Shown here one piece after another: positions 61,584 through 64,000 of a stretch of 64,000 nt of DNA. A program made the translations under genes and the position numbers. A model generated the notes under the pieces. That model did not search any database. It was not told the origin of the DNA and worked only from the letters and a program-made list of their open reading frames with translations. The first letter of the stretch is position 1. Every line of letters begins with the position of its first letter. This DNA comes from Microbacterium sp. 4R-513 (lineage in GTDB: Bacteria; Actinomycetota; Actinomycetes; Actinomycetales; Microbacteriaceae), in the NCBI RefSeq assembly GCF_011046485.1, contig NZ_CP049256.1, positions 1,302,001 through 1,366,000 on the forward strand, in the 5' to 3' direction.

Positions 61584-63047
61584 CTAGTTCAGAGCCGACG
61601 TGAGGCGGGCGACGCCGTCGTAGAACGTCGCGCTGCGCGGCTGCCGCTGCCACTCCTCGAGGGTGAGCTCACGCCCCGCCTGCCGGTAGCCCTCCTCGAC
61701 CGCGCGCATGCCGGCGACGAACGAGGCTCCCCGCACCAGCACCGATACCTCGGCGTTCAGGCTGAACGAGCGGATGTCCATGTTGCTCGACCCGATGACG
61801 GCGATGTCGTCGTCGATCGAGAAGTGCTTGGAGTGCAGGATGTACGGCGCCGGGTACAGGAAGATGCGCACGCCGGCCTGCAGCAGCACCTCGTAGTACG
61901 ACCGCTGCGCGTGCCACACGAGCCATTGGTCGCCGATCTCCGATACGAAGAGCTGCACCTCGACCCCTCGCTCGCACGCGGACGTGATCGCGTAGACCAT
62001 GGCCTCGTCGGGGACGAAGTAGGGGCTCGTGAGGATGACCTTCTCGGTCGCGCCGTAGATGAGCGAGAGGAACAGGCGGAGGTTGTTCTCGGTCGAGTAG
62101 GTGGGTCCGCTCGGCACGACCTGGCACAGCAGATCGCCCCTCGCGGGCATCGACTCGACGGCGACGTACTCGTCCGCGAGCTGCTGGCCGGTCTCGATCG
62201 CCCAGTCCGAGAGGAAGACGACATTGAGAGCGGATGCCGCGGGCCCCTCCACGCGCGTCACGAGCTCCTGCCACTGCAGCCCCCGCTTGATGTTCTTCGG
62301 CGAGTCGTAGCTGCGGTCGATGAGGTTCTGCGACCCGGTGAACGCGACAGTCCCGTCGACCACGACGATCTTGCGGTGATTGCGCAGGTCGGGGCGCTGG
62401 TACTTCCCCTTGAAGGGCTCGACGGGAAGCATCCACGACCACTCGACCCCGATCCGGTCGAGCTCGGCCGTCATCTCCTTCGAGTTCTTGACCTTGCGCG
62501 TCGCGACGTGGTCGGCGAGGACGCGGATCTTGACTCCTCGCTTCACGGCGTTCTCCATGGCGGTGAAGAAGGGGCGCGTCGTGTCATCCAGCCCGATGAT
62601 GAAGAACTCGACGTGCACGTAGCGCTCGGCCCTGTCGACCTCCTGCGCCATCTGCAGGATCGACCCGTTGTAGTCGCCGTTGAGTGTCATCGCATTGCCG
62701 TGGAGGGCCGGGATGCCGGTCAGCGCCTCCGCCTGCTGGAGCACGCGCTGGAACCACCGCGGCTCGTCCTCGTGTGGGGGCTCGAGGTTCGCGAGGGCCA
62801 CGCGCTCGCGGATCTGCGCATCGATGCGAGCCTGCTCCTCGACGCGGCGCTTGGGCAGCTTGATGCTGCCGATGAGGAGGAAGAGCAGGATGCCGAAGTA
62901 CGGGAACAGGAAGATCGCGAGGAGCCAGGCCATCGCGGCCGTGGGTTTGCGGCGCTTGGGGAGGATCAGGAGCGCGGCCACGATGATCGCGGCGTTCACC
63001 AGGACTCCCGCGATCCAGATCAGGTTCGCGGTCAGGGCGGGTTCCAT
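61584..63047 (-). CDS. cls: Cardiolipin synthase (phospholipase D family)
   Basis: This 487-aa membrane enzyme has two N-terminal spans (ANLIWIAGVLVNAAIIVAALLI; AMAWLLAIFLFPYFGILLFLLIG) and two PLD domains with HKD motifs: NHRKIVVVDGTVAFTGSQN and LHSKHFSIDDDIAVIGSSN. It condenses phosphatidylglycerol with a second phospholipid to make cardiolipin at the inner face of the cell membrane. Length and architecture match bacterial Cls. It stands alone, convergent with nothing close. Confidence 0.95.
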   Translation of the reverse strand: MEPALTANLIWIAGVLVNAAIIVAALLILPKRRKPTAAMAWLLAIFLFPYFGILLFLLIGSIKLPKRRVEEQARIDAQIRERVALANLEPPHEDEPRWFQRVLQQAEALTGIPALHGNAMTLNGDYNGSILQMAQEVDRAERYVHVEFFIIGLDDTTRPFFTAMENAVKRGVKIRVLADHVATRKVKNSKEMTAELDRIGVEWSWMLPVEPFKGKYQRPDLRNHRKIVVVDGTVAFTGSQNLIDRSYDSPKNIKRGLQWQELVTRVEGPAASALNVVFLSDWAIETGQQLADEYVAVESMPARGDLLCQVVPSGPTYSTENNLRLFLSLIYGATEKVILTSPYFVPDEAMVYAITSACERGVEVQLFVSEIGDQWLVWHAQRSYYEVLLQAGVRIFLYPAPYILHSKHFSIDDDIAVIGSSNMDIRSFSLNAEVSVLVRGASFVAGMRAVEEGYRQAGRELTLEEWQRQPRSATFYDGVARLTSALN

Positions 63048-63199
63048 GGCGAGAGTCTCCCGACGTCACGGGCGGGACCGGTCCCCGCCGATGTCCTGAA
63101 CCGTACCGCGCGACGGTGCCTACCGTGTCATCCCGAGCGGGTGATCCCCCGGCCTCGTGGGAGGCGCGCTCGCCGGGTCGTGGGGCCTACAGTGGCGCC

Positions 63200-64000
63200 A
63201 TGAGCGACTCGTCCGCCTCGATCGGCGCGCCCCTGCCACCCGCGGAGCAGCCGATGGCGGCGACCCTGGTGACGCCGGATGCCGAGGCATCCGTCCCCCG
63301 CGCGGAACCCGAGACCGGCATCAGGGGCAAGATCCTCGCCGTCATCGACCGGCCGCTCGTGGGGGGCTTCGCGGCGACCCTCGGCGTGCTCGGCGCTCTG
63401 CTCCTCGGTGCGGCGCTCATCTCGATCTCGACGATCCTCGTCTACATCGCGCTCGCCCTCTTCCTGTCGCTGGGGCTCGACCCCATCGTGCGGCTGCTCG
63501 AGCGCCACAACGTCAAGCGGGGCGCGGGGATCGGCATCGTCTTCGGCGCGTTCGCGCTGCTCATGGCGGCGTTCCTGATCTTCGTGCTTCCGCCTGTCCT
63601 GGCGCAGATCGGGCAGTTCGTGCGGGCCATCCCGGAGGGGCTCGACGAGATCCCGCAGGCCGACTGGTTCCTCGCGCTCCCTGCCGACTGGCAGGTCGGC
63701 CTCGGCGTCGCGATCGACCAGCTCGCGGCAACCCTGTCCGACCCGGCCTTCCTCGCCGCGCTCGGGGGAGGGGTGCTGTCGGTCGGGGTCGGCATCGTCG
63801 CCGCGATCTCGGGCGGGTTCATCGTCGTGGCGCTGACGCTGTACTTCCTCGCCTCGCTCTCGGCCATGAAGAACGCGCTCTACTCGCTCGCGCCGGCGCG
63901 GTCCCGGCCGAAGCTGAGCGACATGACGGAGCGCATCACCGGCTCCGTCGGAAGCGCCCTCATCGGCTCGGTCACGCTCTCCTCGCTGAACGCGATCGTC
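63200..64000 (+). CDS. AI-2E family membrane protein (partial, C-terminus beyond window)
   Basis: 267 residues are visible from the ATG at 63200. A polar N-terminus of ~45 residues is followed by two spans (GFAATLGVLGALLLGAALISI; LVYIALALFLSLGLDPIV), the pattern RLLERHNVKRGAGIGIVFGAF, a soluble middle region, and the start of the C-terminal half (SAMKNALYSLAPARSRPKL). This is the same family as the protein at 59708 but clearly divergent. The gene is cut by the right edge. Substrate unknown. Confidence 0.88.
   Translation, partial: MSDSSASIGAPLPPAEQPMAATLVTPDAEASVPRAEPETGIRGKILAVIDRPLVGGFAATLGVLGALLLGAALISISTILVYIALALFLSLGLDPIVRLLERHNVKRGAGIGIVFGAFALLMAAFLIFVLPPVLAQIGQFVRAIPEGLDEIPQADWFLALPADWQVGLGVAIDQLAATLSDPAFLAALGGGVLSVGVGIVAAISGGFIVVALTLYFLASLSAMKNALYSLAPARSRPKLSDMTERITGSVGSALIGSVTLSSLNAIV

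Overview
The window is about 70% G+C, uses GTG and TTG starts freely, and is full of ATGA/GTGA stop-start overlaps. It contains a dnaK-grpE-dnaJ-hspR operon with HAIR-type operators, an actinobacterial dcd, FprA/7Fe-ferredoxin and NirA-type sulfite reductase. The word GGATGCC/GGCATCC is strikingly frequent. Together these point to a chromosomal segment of a high-GC actinobacterium, most likely Microbacteriaceae (Microbacterium-like). I see no insertion sequence, prophage or CRISPR array.

Left part (1-10.8 kb): a partial heme oxygenase and a DUF2470 protein with an iron-box-like site; a beta-lactamase-fold lipoprotein whose catalytic motifs are all altered, followed by an EamA exporter; and a LacI-controlled sugar operon (binding protein, two permeases, GH127 beta-L-arabinofuranosidase) for arabinofuranoside use. 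A tRNA-Gly(CCC) follows, whose 3' end is repeated in an exact 159-bp tandem array, and then dcd.

10.8-27.4 kb: a leftward surface-protein cluster encodes a TasA/CalY-like protein, a SipW-type signal peptidase (frameshifted as read), a small membrane protein, a four-repeat Ig-like secreted protein and a two-component system. A second two-component system lies upstream, divergent from a small secreted EF-hand-like protein. Then come an alpha/beta hydrolase and a TetR regulator with twin palindromic operators, and a polyamine-type ABC transporter (PotABCD-like) divergent from a FadR-type regulator coupled to a soluble Cache protein. A MarR regulator and a small overlapping gene end this part.

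27.4-39.6 kb: a long leftward sulfur-assimilation block. It runs cbiX (siroheme chelatase), nirA/sir, cysH (APS reductase type), cysD, cysN, an SsuABC-like ABC transporter, cobA (SUMT), fprA, a 7Fe ferredoxin and a GliT/thioredoxin-reductase-like flavoprotein. These supply sulfate activation, reduction, siroheme and reducing power.

39.6-64 kb: two divergent MarR-type regulators with His-rich low-complexity segments share a CATGT-rich promoter region. They are followed by an MFS transporter, a large secreted zinc carboxypeptidase, HPP, LLM and GNAT proteins, a Tat-exported hydrolase-LamG protein, the heat-shock operon, a YjbR protein and a DUF2252 gene frameshifted in a G6 tract. The end holds a run of membrane proteins (K+ channel, unknown, ClC-type, AI-2E family), a hypothetical, cardiolipin synthase and a partial AI-2E family protein cut by the window edge.
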